From: Streptomyces cinnamoneus
GTDB taxonomy: Bacteria > Actinomycetota > Actinomycetes > Streptomycetales > Streptomycetaceae
Direction: 5' to 3'
DNA length: 64,000 bases
Assembly (NCBI RefSeq): GCF_014650495.1
Contig: NZ_BMVB01000003.1
Span: 402,794-466,793 of the forward strand
The notes beneath the pieces were generated by a model. It saw only the letters and a program-made list of their open reading frames with translations, had not been told where the DNA came from and did not search any database. Both the position numbers and the translations under genes were made by a program. Positions within the stretch are counted from its first letter, which is position 1; each line of letters begins with the position of its first letter. Below, piece after piece: positions 41,010 through 49,684 of the stretch.

Positions 41010-43553
41010 TTAGGCGGCGGTGGTCGGTGCCGGACCGCCGAGCAGGGGGAGGAGATGATCGGTGCGGCGGTGGGCGGCGTCCATCGCCAGGAGCACGCCG
41101 GCCGATCCGGTGGCGAGGTCCATCGAGAGCCGGACCAGGTGCTGTCCGGGGAAGGCGAGGCCGTCGCCGTGGGGGACGGCGTGCCGCCACAGGTCGCGCA
41201 GGTGGCCTCGGAGCGCGGTGTCGTCGGCCTCGTCCTGGCCGGCGGCCGTGAGGAAGTACAGCAGTCCGGCGCGGCCGTCGAACAGGCCGGGGAACACCGT
41301 GAACTGACAGCGTGCCGCCTTCCGGATCGCGCCGAGGGCCTCGGTGAAGCCCGCGTCGGCGCGGTGCTGGAGGAAGGCCGCCAGAGCGAGTCCGATGCCG
41401 GTGGATCCGGTGCCGAGGTAGAGCACGGACCGCCAGCCGTCGTTGACCTGCAGGGAGCCGTCGGTGTCCTCGCACTGTTCGAGGTCACGGCGCAACGCCT
41501 TGTCGGCCAGGTCGAGGTAGCCGTTCTCGCCGGTTCGTTCGTGGAGGCGGGCGAGGAACAGGGCGGATCCGGCTGCCCCGGTCGTGAGGCCCGCGCCCGG
41601 GCGTGGGCCGGTCGGGCGGGCGAGTGCGGCTTCGACGCGGTCGGCGATGCGCCGGGCGTGGTCGAGGTAGGCGCTGTCGCCGGTGCGGCCGTGGAACCCG
41701 AGGACGGCCAGGCCCGTGCCGGGCAGTCCGGTCAGCAGGCCGAGGCTGGTCGGCTCGGCGGTGCGGGCGAGGGCCCGGTCCAGGATGCCGGTGGCTTCGT
41801 CGTGCCGTCCGAGGAGATCGAGGACGGTGGCCACCCCGCAGGAGCCGTTGAACAAGCCGACGGGTGCGGTGGCGATGTTCCGCAGGGTTGTGGTGGTGAG
41901 CCAGTCGGTCCATGCGGGGTCGACGGCGTGGCCGGTGGCGTGCAGGGCGTACAGGACGCCCGCAGCGCCGTGGGAGAGACTGGTGCCACCGCCTTCCCGT
42001 GATCCCTCGGGGTCGTTGGGGAAGAGCCGGTCGCCCCGGTAGGGGGTGGCCGAGCCGGTGATCGCCGCGACGAGCCGTGCCCGGTTCTCCTCCCAGTCCT
42101 TGCCGACCGGGTCCGGACCGTGTGGTGCCGGTGCGGTGGTCCGGGCGATCGCCGTCATGGCGCCGGCGGCGTCATGGGCGTGGTCGGCGGGCAGGGGGAA
42201 GAGTTCGTGTGCCCATCGTGCGAGTTGTTCGGGCTTGGACGGATCGAGCCCTGCCAGTGCTCCCAGCGGGATGAACTGGCCCAGTCGCAGGGCGGCCAGG
42301 CCGTAGGCGTCGATGTCCGTGCCGGTGACGTGGGCGGGCGCCGCGAATCCGGGTGCGCCCAGGAGACCGGTGCGCCGCTCGCCGACCGGGTGGGCGGCTT
42401 CCAGGTCGATGAAGGTGACGGTGTCGTCGGGGCGCACGATGATGTTGTTCGGGTGCAGGTCGCCGAAGACGATCCCCTCGCGGTGGACGACGGCCATCGC
42501 CGCGGCGACCTTGTCGAGGATGCCGAGCGCCCAGCGGGTGTACTCCTCGTACGCATCCGGCGTGGCGTCGGAACGCACCAGCGGCAGGCGCAGCACGGTG
42601 GCCTTCGCCAGCGAGTCGCCGTCGATGTACTCCTGGACCAGGAAGTGGTGCTCCCAGTAGGTCTCGTAGCCCAGCACGCGCGGTACGAGGCCGGTTCCGG
42701 CCAGCGCGGTGAGCATGCGGTGCTCCCGTTGCAGCCGGCCGACGGCGTCGAGTCCTTCCGCGTCGAGCCCGGCCAGGGGCCGTGCTTCCTTCAGCACGAC
42801 CTGGTCCCCGCTTGCGGGGTCCTTGGCCAGGTAGACCCCGCCTCCGTTGGAGAAGTGCAGCGGTCGCACGATCTCGTAGGGCAGGTCGACGCGGCTGGTC
42901 ACCGTGAACCGTTCGATGCGGTCCTGGATGAAGTCGGGCACCGGTGCCCAGCCGGGAGGGGTGAACGCGGCGGTACGCGGGTCGTGAACCGCTGTTCCGT
43001 CCGGCCGGACGATGGCCATGACGGGAACGTCGCCCCCGTCGTGGGTCCACTGCGCGGCGAACGCCCCGTAGCGCACGAACACCGGGCTGCTGTCGCTCCA
43101 GCGCAGGTCGGACAGGATGTAGGGACCTTGCTGCCCGTCCAGTGCGGCCGTGAGGTCGTCCAGCAGCGCCTTCAGCTCCCCGTCGTGGGCGGGGTAGACG
43201 GTGATGAACTTCCCCGAGGAACCACGGTGGGCGTACTTGGAGTTGAACGCCGACAGCAGTCGGCCGCTGCGCAGGTACTTGAAGGTCACGCGGCGGGAGG
43301 TGCAGACGGCGGCGGTCGCGTCGAGGATGTCCTGGGCGGCGTCGGCGGCGGCCGATATGTGGATCTTCCAGCCCTGCGTCGGCAGCGGCCGGTCGAAGAA
43401 CACCCGCACCCACACGTCCTCGGCGTCCTCCGACCGGGTGCCGTCGCCCACCGGCGGCGGCGTCCAGCGGGAGTCCTCGTCCTGGATGCGCTGCGGCGCA
43501 TCGAAGAACACCGGGTCGGCCAAACAGTAAGCGTCGATCTGAGCCAGATTCAT
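41010..43553 (-). CDS. lanKC: Class III lanthipeptide synthetase LanKC
   Basis: An 847-aa trifunctional enzyme. The N-terminal lyase region opens MNLAQIDAYCLADPVFFDAP, the standard LanKC start. The kinase domain has HFSNGGGVYLAKDPAS as nucleotide loop, EGIVFGDLHPNNIIV near residue 366 as catalytic loop and FIDLEAA as metal site. The C-terminal LanC-like cyclase (about 500-847) has the Gly-rich helical repeats but lacks the Cys-Cys-His zinc ligands, as expected for class III. It dehydrates and cyclises the adjacent precursors. ATG at 43553 follows GAGGAGGGA; an upstream ATG at 43745 would run through the direct repeats and is rejected. Confidence 0.94.
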   Translation of the reverse strand: MNLAQIDAYCLADPVFFDAPQRIQDEDSRWTPPPVGDGTRSEDAEDVWVRVFFDRPLPTQGWKIHISAAADAAQDILDATAAVCTSRRVTFKYLRSGRLLSAFNSKYAHRGSSGKFITVYPAHDGELKALLDDLTAALDGQQGPYILSDLRWSDSSPVFVRYGAFAAQWTHDGGDVPVMAIVRPDGTAVHDPRTAAFTPPGWAPVPDFIQDRIERFTVTSRVDLPYEIVRPLHFSNGGGVYLAKDPASGDQVVLKEARPLAGLDAEGLDAVGRLQREHRMLTALAGTGLVPRVLGYETYWEHHFLVQEYIDGDSLAKATVLRLPLVRSDATPDAYEEYTRWALGILDKVAAAMAVVHREGIVFGDLHPNNIIVRPDDTVTFIDLEAAHPVGERRTGLLGAPGFAAPAHVTGTDIDAYGLAALRLGQFIPLGALAGLDPSKPEQLARWAHELFPLPADHAHDAAGAMTAIARTTAPAPHGPDPVGKDWEENRARLVAAITGSATPYRGDRLFPNDPEGSREGGGTSLSHGAAGVLYALHATGHAVDPAWTDWLTTTTLRNIATAPVGLFNGSCGVATVLDLLGRHDEATGILDRALARTAEPTSLGLLTGLPGTGLAVLGFHGRTGDSAYLDHARRIADRVEAALARPTGPRPGAGLTTGAAGSALFLARLHERTGENGYLDLADKALRRDLEQCEDTDGSLQVNDGWRSVLYLGTGSTGIGLALAAFLQHRADAGFTEALGAIRKAARCQFTVFPGLFDGRAGLLYFLTAAGQDEADDTALRGHLRDLWRHAVPHGDGLAFPGQHLVRLSMDLATGSAGVLLAMDAAHRRTDHLLPLLGGPAPTTAA

Positions 43554-43681
43554 CGCGTCCCTCCTCTCGGGAATCTCGGTTCTTGCCCGGGCAATAAGCT
43601 GTGCCCATGCGCCCCCGTCTCCGGCGGCGGCCCCGGGCTTCTCCCCGGCGACAAACACCACGTTAGGGATCGCTTTTCTAC

Positions 43682-43734
43682 GCTGGATATACGCCGGATC
43701 AATGCCGGATCGATGCCGGATCGTCTTCTGGATA
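43682..43734. promoter_or_regulatory. Direct repeats at 11-bp periodicity upstream of lanKC
   Basis: GCCGGATC occurs at 43693, 43704 and 43715, exactly 11 bp apart; a related GCTGGATA sits one more period away at 43682, and a fifth degenerate unit at 43727-43734 is offset by one base. Units one helical turn apart are typical of SARP and some response-regulator sites. They lie 130-180 nt upstream of the lanKC start. Possible -10 elements downstream (minus strand) are TAGAAA (43680-43675) and TAACGT (43665-43660). Confidence 0.65.
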
Positions 43735-43774
43735 AACGCATTCATGGGGGGATCGCGTGAACGTCAGGAGAAGT

Positions 43775-43809
43775 GGTCGCCTCCCGGCCCCGCCGGCCGG
43801 GAGGCGACC
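43775..43809 (-). terminator. Terminator of the small membrane protein gene upstream of lanKC
   Basis: A perfect 15-bp stem, GGTCGCCTCCCGGCC and complement, with a 5-nt loop. It lies just downstream of the minus-strand gene ending at 43820 and isolates it from the lanKC promoter. Confidence 0.85.
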
Positions 43810-43819
43810 GACTGGCGGG

Positions 43820-44128
43820 CTACGGTGCCGAACGGCGGCGCGTCAGTCTCTTGACGATCCATCCGCCGACGGCCAGGACGGTCCCGGAGGCCAGGCCCGC
43901 GAGGAAGCCGGGCAGACTGGCCCGCAGGAGACCGGCGGCGCTCAGATCCGCCGGCTGCGGGGACGGCTCCCGGACCGGTGAGGCGGAGACCGACGGAGCG
44001 GGGTGCGCAAAGGCCGCCGCGGTGCGCGCGGCCGGCACGTCGTGCGGGGCCGCTTCGGCCGGGCCCGTGAGGGTCAGTGCCGCGACGAGGGCCGACAGGA
44101 GCAGAAGGCAGCGCGCACGGTAGCGCAC
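43820..44128 (-). CDS. Small exported membrane protein of unknown function
   Basis: A 102-aa protein with a signal peptide (RYRARCLLLLSALVAALTLT, cut near AEAA), a Pro/Ala/Ser segment and one C-terminal membrane helix followed by a basic tail (IVKRLTRRRSAP). It is therefore a small surface protein with a short external domain. GTG at 44128 is the best start, although its ribosome site is poor. A strong terminator separates it from lanKC, so it is not obviously part of that operon. The family is not recognised. Confidence 0.6.
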   Translation of the reverse strand: MRYRARCLLLLSALVAALTLTGPAEAAPHDVPAARTAAAFAHPAPSVSASPVREPSPQPADLSAAGLLRASLPGFLAGLASGTVLAVGGWIVKRLTRRRSAP

Positions 44129-44434
44129 TTGTGCCGTCCGGTGGTGGGTTTGAACAGGAACGGTGTGCTGAAGACGCTGCTTCCTAGGATGCAACGTACC
44201 CCCTTGCGGGTGGGGACCGGGCCGCCGTCCCTGCTGCCCAAGCGGTCTGCGGCGGCCCGGTCGTGCGAAGCCGGCGGCGGAGCACCAACCGGCTCTCACC
44301 AGTCGACACCACGTTCCGACGTGCCTAACGCACTCGTACGGGTGAAAGGCTTGTCGCATCATCGCCATGGGCGGTGGAGGGGCGGCAGCATTGCGGTTCT
44401 CTGACAGGATCTGACAGCAGGGAGAGCCCCGGCC
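44129..44434. other. Divergent intergenic region
   Basis: No gene is supported in this 306-nt gap. It includes a short direct repeat, TCTGACAG at 44399 and again 10 nt later, immediately ahead of the ribosome site of the gene at 44435. No clear promoter was identified. Confidence 0.4.
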
Positions 44435-45976
44435 ATGCCCGCCATGCCCGCTCACACTCCGGTTGGGCAAGGGTCGGGCAGCGCCCTGACCAGGCTGCAC
44501 GCCGAGGTGCAGGCACTGCACGAAGCCGCCGGCAAGCGGTCCTACCACAAGCTCGCCGCCGATGTCAGCGCCATGGCGGACCCCGACGCGTCCGTATCGC
44601 ACACCACCGTCTCCGATGTGATCACGTGCAGCCGACTCGCCCCGCTGGAGACGTTCAAGCGCGTCATCTGCTGTCTGCTCCACCGTCGTACGAGCATGGA
44701 CGAGCAGGCGCCGGCGGCCGAGGAGTCCTGGCCCCGCTTCGCCCTGCTGTGGCACGAAGCGGACGAGGAGCGGACGAGGGCCGCCCTGCCCTCGCACGTA
44801 CAGGAGTTCGCCGCCGTCATGCGGCGGAAGGTCTTCCGACCGCTGGGCGGTGACGTCCACGTCATCAGCCGGCGCCTGGACGAGCTGCTGCCGGCCCTGC
44901 GGACGGACGTCCTCACCCCGGCCGCGCTGAGGGCCATCGGCAGCGGCACCCGCCTCCCGCACCAGCACGAGCTGGAGGGGCTCTTGGATCTCCTCGCCCG
45001 GGACGGACACGCTCTCGCGCCGGAAGAACGCCGGCTCCTCATGCAGTCGTACTACGACGCGCTCCGGGCCCAGGCCCCGGAGCAGTACGAGGCGTGCATG
45101 ATCCGGGAACGCTGCGATGCCGAACGCGACTTCCGCACCGTCGTCGAACGCAGGCTGCACCTTCTGGAGCGACGGCACGGGCACGGCACGGCAGCCGAGT
45201 GCGCACAGAAGATGCAGGCCGTCACGGAGCGCGCCGCCGACGAGGCCGCCCTCGCGCACCAACGGCATCAGGTCCAGGTGCACCTCAACAGGTGGCTGGA
45301 GAGCGAACTGGCCAAGGAGCGCCACGACAAACGCCTCGCCCAGGACGCCGAGCGGGCCGTGCGGGCCGAGCTCGTGGCGCAGGAGCACCGCAGCGAGGAA
45401 CTGGCGGGCAAGCTCTCCGCCACCGAGGACCTCGTGCTCGACATGCGCAGCCAGCGCGACGAGTCCCTGCGCCGGCTGGCCGAGCAGGCCACCCTCCACG
45501 AAGCCGCCGCCACCGTCGCCGACGCCGCCGTCGCCTCAGCCGCCGAGCACCTCCGCCCTCCCACCGGGCCTGCTGTCTCCGTGTTCGACTGGGACGGCTT
45601 CGCCACGAGCAGGTGGGGCGACACCGCTTACGACGTCACCGTCACCCCCTACAGCGACGGCTACAGCTACGACTACGGCCACGAGTACGCGGAAGCGCTC
45701 CCGCCGTACGGCGTCCCACCCGTCAAGGCCCCCGACCCGTACGGCGGCGACCTGCTGCTCCTTCCGTCCCCGTACACGACCAGCACGGCCTCCGACGTGG
45801 AGGGACGGCCCGCCGATTCCCTCCCGTCCTGGCCGTCGGACGGGGACGACTGCCGGCGGCCGACACCTCCGCCGGCGCAGGACGGTCCGCCCCCGGCCCC
45901 GGCCCCTCGCGGTTGCTTCCGGTTCCTGAACGCGTTGTTCCGACACGGCCGCGGCCGGCACGCCCGACGCCGGTAA
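44435..45976 (+). CDS. HTH and coiled-coil protein of unknown function
   Basis: A 513-aa cytoplasmic protein. Residues 18-85 (RLHAEVQALHEAAGKRSYHK, then VSHTTVSDVITCSRLAPLET) form the XRE-like helix-turn-helix module found at the N terminus of many Streptomyces accessory proteins. Residues 215-360 are a long Arg/Glu/Ala coiled coil. The C terminus is Tyr/Pro-rich with a basic RRR tail. ATG at 44435 follows GGGAGAG. The function is unknown; such modules often sit on regulators or conflict-related proteins. It is divergent from the 102-aa membrane protein. Confidence 0.7.
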   Translation: MPAMPAHTPVGQGSGSALTRLHAEVQALHEAAGKRSYHKLAADVSAMADPDASVSHTTVSDVITCSRLAPLETFKRVICCLLHRRTSMDEQAPAAEESWPRFALLWHEADEERTRAALPSHVQEFAAVMRRKVFRPLGGDVHVISRRLDELLPALRTDVLTPAALRAIGSGTRLPHQHELEGLLDLLARDGHALAPEERRLLMQSYYDALRAQAPEQYEACMIRERCDAERDFRTVVERRLHLLERRHGHGTAAECAQKMQAVTERAADEAALAHQRHQVQVHLNRWLESELAKERHDKRLAQDAERAVRAELVAQEHRSEELAGKLSATEDLVLDMRSQRDESLRRLAEQATLHEAAATVADAAVASAAEHLRPPTGPAVSVFDWDGFATSRWGDTAYDVTVTPYSDGYSYDYGHEYAEALPPYGVPPVKAPDPYGGDLLLLPSPYTTSTASDVEGRPADSLPSWPSDGDDCRRPTPPPAQDGPPPAPAPRGCFRFLNALFRHGRGRHARRR

Positions 45977-46278
45977 CACCCGGTTCGGGCCGTTCACCGG
46001 ATGACGCATGCCGCGCAGGGTGCCTTATCCCGAAGAATGGGGCAACACTCGTAACAGTCCCATCACACTGATGCGCCGCATACCAGCCGAATATGACACG
46101 GCCGCGTCCGGCCTTCCCGCGGTCGCGCCGCGCGTCGGCCCAGTAAGCCCGCAGGTCGCACGGGGGAGCAAAATGTCCTGTCTTCACTGATGCACCGACA
46201 TGACCGTGATTGGCTACTACTCGGTACCGCACCAACTGCGCAGATCCACCCGCACCGAACGAGAAGGGGCCTGTCACC
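45977..46278. other. Intergenic region, no gene seen
   Basis: A 302-nt region of mixed composition between the coiled-coil protein and the small secreted protein. I see no reliable open frame and no strong hairpin; the last 80 nt presumably hold the promoter of the gene at 46279. Confidence 0.4.
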
Positions 46279-46680
46279 ATGAAGTTCATCACCCGAGCAG
46301 GGCTGGCTGCGGCGGTAGCGACCGGAGCCATCGCCGTGGCCGTTGCGCCCGCCTCCGCCGCCGTCGGCGTCGGCAACGGGCACACGGCCTCCAGCGCCCA
46401 TGTGCTGGCGAACCCCAAGACCATCAAGCCGGCGGCCTACAACCAGGCGCGCAGCATCCTGGCCAACGCCGGGAGTCAGACCGCGGCCAAGTCGCACCCC
46501 ATTCACGGCAAGGACGACGTGCCGGTCAGCTACGGGACCAGCTTGCTGGCCGCAGCGCGGGACGAGTTCCGGCAGACCGACCGCAAGCTGCCGCCGAAGG
46601 ACAAGAAGTCCGACATGTCGATTCCGCACTACAACGCGATCCACAGTGCGGCGAAGACGATGGGCATAGACCGCTGGTGA
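46279..46680 (+). CDS. Small secreted protein of unknown function
   Basis: A 133-aa exported protein. MKFITRAGLAAAVATGAIAV with cleavage near PASAA gives a mature chain of about 105 residues, rich in Lys/Asn/Ala and without cysteine, ending HSAAKTMGIDRW. I do not recognise it. ATG at 46279 follows GAGAAGGGG, which is better than the in-frame start 23 codons upstream. A terminator at 46721-46756 closes the transcript. Confidence 0.75.
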   Translation: MKFITRAGLAAAVATGAIAVAVAPASAAVGVGNGHTASSAHVLANPKTIKPAAYNQARSILANAGSQTAAKSHPIHGKDDVPVSYGTSLLAAARDEFRQTDRKLPPKDKKSDMSIPHYNAIHSAAKTMGIDRW

Positions 46681-46720
46681 CACCGTAGGGCCGTCGCGAC
46701 GCCGACGGACCGTCCCGACA

Positions 46721-46756
46721 GGGCCCCGCTCCCGGTGACTCCCGGAAGCGGGGCCC
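46721..46756 (+). terminator. Terminator after small secreted protein gene
   Basis: A 10-bp perfect stem, GGGCCCCGCT/AGCGGGGCCC, with a 16-nt loop begins 40 nt after the stop codon. Confidence 0.75.
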
Positions 46757-46805
46757 ATCGCGCAACGCCCTGGAGGGACCGTGCCGGCCGTGGCAGGCTG
46801 GCATC

Positions 46806-47174
46806 ATGATCGATCACATCGCTGTCCAGGTAAGGGACGTTGCCGCCAGCGCCCTGTTCTACGATGCCGCCCTCGCGCCGCTCGGCGGCCGGCGCACCAA
46901 GACGTACGGCGAGAACATCGGCTACGGCACCAGTGGGCACACGCTCTGGCTCGTTCCCGCCGACGACGACGGCCCGGCGCGCGAGTTGCACCTCGCGTTC
47001 GCGGCAGCCGACCGCGCCGCCGTCGATGCGTTCCACGCCGCCGCGGTGGCCGCCGGCGCCGAGTCCCTGCACGCTCCCCGGCTGTGGCCCGAGTACCACG
47101 CGTCGTACTACGGAGCCTTCGTCCGCGATCCCGACGGCAACAACGTCGAAGCCGTCTGCCACGCAGGCACGTGA
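46806..47174 (+). CDS. VOC superfamily (glyoxalase-like) protein
   Basis: A 122-aa single-domain vicinal-oxygen-chelate protein. MIDHIAVQVRDVAASALFYD opens the first beta-alpha-beta-beta-beta unit with a metal-site His. The second unit includes HLAFAAADRAAVDAFHAAAV and ends with YYGAFVRDPDGNNVEAVCH, which supplies the final Glu ligand. It would act as a dimer; activities in this family range from glyoxalase to antibiotic binding. It is followed after 31 nt by the SMP-30-like gene, perhaps on the same transcript. Confidence 0.88.
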   Translation: MIDHIAVQVRDVAASALFYDAALAPLGGRRTKTYGENIGYGTSGHTLWLVPADDDGPARELHLAFAAADRAAVDAFHAAAVAAGAESLHAPRLWPEYHASYYGAFVRDPDGNNVEAVCHAGT

Positions 47175-47205
47175 CTGGTGGGAAGAGGGACAGGACGGTA
47201 CAACG

Positions 47206-48147
47206 GTGCGCATGCGTATTCGTTCCTTAGCATTGACAGGAAGTCTCTTGGCCGGCCTGGCACTTGGCGGGCCGTGGGCGACGAGCGCCACCGCCGCGCC
47301 GTCGCGTGCCGCCGCCCCGGTGTCGTGTCCGGAGCGCGCGAGCGTGGAGGTGTTCCGGGAGGGCGGCATACCGCTGCTCGACTGGCGCGAGAACATGGAG
47401 TTCGACGGCCGGGGCAGGCTCTGGGTCTCGCACGTGACCAAGCACCGGGTCGAGGGATACGCCGCCGACGGGAGGCTGACGGCCAGCTTCCCGGTCCCCG
47501 GGCCCGGCGGCATCCGGCGCGGCCCCGACGGGAAGATGTACGTCAACTTCGGGGTCAATCCCCTGACGCCGCACGGCGGCATCATGCGGTTCGACCCGAA
47601 CGCCGACCGGCCGGAGCCGGAGAAGGTCGTCGACGGAGTGACCGGCATCAACGGGCTCGCCATCGACGCCGCCGGGAACTTCTACGTCAGCCGTGAACTG
47701 GCCACCGGGATCCTGAAGTTCCGGCCGGACGGCACCAGGGACGAGGAGTGGACGAAGAAGGCGAACGTCTTCGGCACCAACGGCCTGGAGATCATCGGCG
47801 ACCAGCTGTACGCGAGCGTTCTCCTCAACACCGCGTCCCCCGTCGTCCGCATCCCCCTGAACGACCCGGCGCACCACACCACGGTCGCCAACCTCAGTAC
47901 GAACCCGCTGGACATCAAGTTCCTCGACGACCTCACCTCCTTCGGTGGCGACCTGGTGGTCGCCGGCTTCCGCAGCGGCGAACTCCTGCGCCTGAACCCG
48001 GCGACCGGCCGGTCCTGCGTCCTGGTCAGCGGGCTGCGGATGCCCACCAGCGTCCGGGTCCCCCACGCGTTCGGCAGCCACGACCCGCAGCGCGAGCTCT
48101 TCGTCGTCGAGGCGTCCGGCCGCATCCTCAAGGTGAGGATCGGCTGA
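47206..48147 (+). CDS. Secreted SMP-30/NHL-type beta-propeller protein
   Basis: A 313-aa exported protein with a signal peptide ending near TATAA or SRAAA. Repeats such as NMEFDGRGRLWVSHVTKHRV, GGIRRGPDGKMYVNFG and GLAIDAAGNFYVSRELATGI are propeller blades of the SMP-30/gluconolactonase/NHL type. Metal ligands of true lactonases are not clear, so it may be a binding protein. GTG at 47206 fits AGGA at 10-nt spacing better than ATG at 47212. Confidence 0.78.
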   Translation: MRMRIRSLALTGSLLAGLALGGPWATSATAAPSRAAAPVSCPERASVEVFREGGIPLLDWRENMEFDGRGRLWVSHVTKHRVEGYAADGRLTASFPVPGPGGIRRGPDGKMYVNFGVNPLTPHGGIMRFDPNADRPEPEKVVDGVTGINGLAIDAAGNFYVSRELATGILKFRPDGTRDEEWTKKANVFGTNGLEIIGDQLYASVLLNTASPVVRIPLNDPAHHTTVANLSTNPLDIKFLDDLTSFGGDLVVAGFRSGELLRLNPATGRSCVLVSGLRMPTSVRVPHAFGSHDPQRELFVVEASGRILKVRIG

Positions 48148-48226
48148 CGCGGGAGCACCGGGGTCCTCGCACCGAGCGCACCGGCTTCCCCACGACTCCC
48201 GGAAGACGCCGGGTATAACTTCCTGT

Positions 48227-49615
48227 ATGACGCACCGACATATACGTCGCGCCATGGCTGCGGCGCTCGCTCTCACGGCACTTCTCGGGCCGGCCGCCGC
48301 CACCGCGGCTGCGGCCGGTCCGCAGGCCGGTCCGTCCCCCGCCCTCCCGGCCCGGGCCCAGACCCCGGACCACGACGTGGTGACCCGGCTGGAGCGGTAC
48401 GCGCACCCGCTGCGCACCGCCGAGCCCGGCGGCCCCGGCGGCGACCTGGCCGCGTTCGCCTCGATGACCAGGGGCGCGACCATCGTCGGCATCGGCGAGG
48501 CGTCGCACGGCTCGAAGGAACTGTTCACCGTGAAGGACCGGCTGCTGAGGGAGCTGGTCCGGCGCGAAGGCTTCTCCGCCTACGCCATGGAGATCAGCTG
48601 GTCGGCGGCCACCCGCCTGAACACCTACCTCCTCACCGGCAAGGGCGATGCCCGGCAGATCATGCGTGAGGAGTTCCAGGACGGGTACTCCCTGCTCGAC
48701 ACGGAGGAACTCGCCCGGCTGTTCGAGTGGATGCGGGAGCACAACCGCACCGGCTCACACAAGATCCGCGTCGTGGGCATGGACTTCTCCGACGCCGACC
48801 CGGAGCAGTACGAGCGCATCCTCACCTGGGCGGAGGCCAACGAGCCCGCCCTCATGCCCGAACTCCGCCGCCGCTACGCCGCACTGCGCGCCCTGCCCAC
48901 CGGGGTGGCCGCGCGCATGGCCGCGTACAACGCCCTGCCGCTCGCCGGGCGGAAGGCGATCGCGAAGGACGCGGAGGCCTCGTACCAGCTGCTGTCCCAG
49001 GCCGGGAAGCAGGATCCCTGGGTGCTGCAGGAGGCCCGGATCCTCTCGCACATGGCCACGGAGTACACCGTGGACTGGAGCGACCCGGCCCAGGCGGAGG
49101 CCGCGAGCCGCCACCGCGACCGGACCATGGCGGAGACCGCCGTGTGGTGGCAGCGGCAGACCGGCGAGCGGATCGTGGTCTCGGCCCACAACGGGCACGT
49201 CTCCTACGAGTCCGCGGTGCCCGCGTACTACCCGGTCACCATGGGCGCGGACCTGCGCGAGCTCGCGGGCCGCGACTACCTCGCCGTCGGGACCTCCTTC
49301 CACGGCGGCGACTACCGCGCCAAGACGGCGACGGGCGCGTCGGGAACCTACAGCGTCGGCCCCGCCGCGCCCGGAAGCAACGAGTACACCCTCGACCGGG
49401 TGCGCCACCGCGACTTCTACGTCGACCTGCGCGCGGCCCGCCGCGATCCGGCCGTGGCCGGCTGGCTGGACACGGCGCGCCCGACCTTCGTCGTTCCGGG
49501 GCGGTACCCCAACGACCCGACGCCGCCGCTCGCGCTCGGCCGCGCCTTCGACGTCGTCGTGCACCTGCACCGGGTCACGGCGTCCGTGCCCGTGCCCGTG
49601 CCGCCGCAGCACTAG
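48227..49615 (+). CDS. Secreted erythromycin esterase-like protein
   Basis: A 462-aa exported member of the Ere family. The signal peptide ends near ATAAAAG. The family motif GIGEASHGSKELF (residues 88-100) contains Glu91 and His94, at positions of the active-site Glu/His of EreB, and VVSAHNGHVSYES carries the second conserved histidine. True erythromycin esterases hydrolyse macrolide lactones, but many actinobacterial homologues have other or unknown substrates, and export is unusual for a resistance enzyme. It is the last plus-strand gene before convergence with the regulator at 49685. Confidence 0.85.
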   Translation: MTHRHIRRAMAAALALTALLGPAAATAAAAGPQAGPSPALPARAQTPDHDVVTRLERYAHPLRTAEPGGPGGDLAAFASMTRGATIVGIGEASHGSKELFTVKDRLLRELVRREGFSAYAMEISWSAATRLNTYLLTGKGDARQIMREEFQDGYSLLDTEELARLFEWMREHNRTGSHKIRVVGMDFSDADPEQYERILTWAEANEPALMPELRRRYAALRALPTGVAARMAAYNALPLAGRKAIAKDAEASYQLLSQAGKQDPWVLQEARILSHMATEYTVDWSDPAQAEAASRHRDRTMAETAVWWQRQTGERIVVSAHNGHVSYESAVPAYYPVTMGADLRELAGRDYLAVGTSFHGGDYRAKTATGASGTYSVGPAAPGSNEYTLDRVRHRDFYVDLRAARRDPAVAGWLDTARPTFVVPGRYPNDPTPPLALGRAFDVVVHLHRVTASVPVPVPPQH

Positions 49616-49684
49616 CCCCTCGGGGTGACGGGTCCGGCCGGGCCCGGCTCCCCACTCCGGAGAGCGGCTGCCTCCGCGGCCCGT

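Noticed and set aside
43554..43745. An upstream ATG that would lengthen LanKC by 64 residues
   Set aside because: The extension has poor coding bias, runs through the 11-bp direct repeats, and LanKC proteins normally begin at the xxxYCLxDPxFFDxP segment; the ATG at 43553 has a strong ribosome site.
42120..43760. A 546-codon plus-strand frame opposite lanKC
   Set aside because: Shadow of the lanthipeptide synthetase; no domain and no ribosome site.
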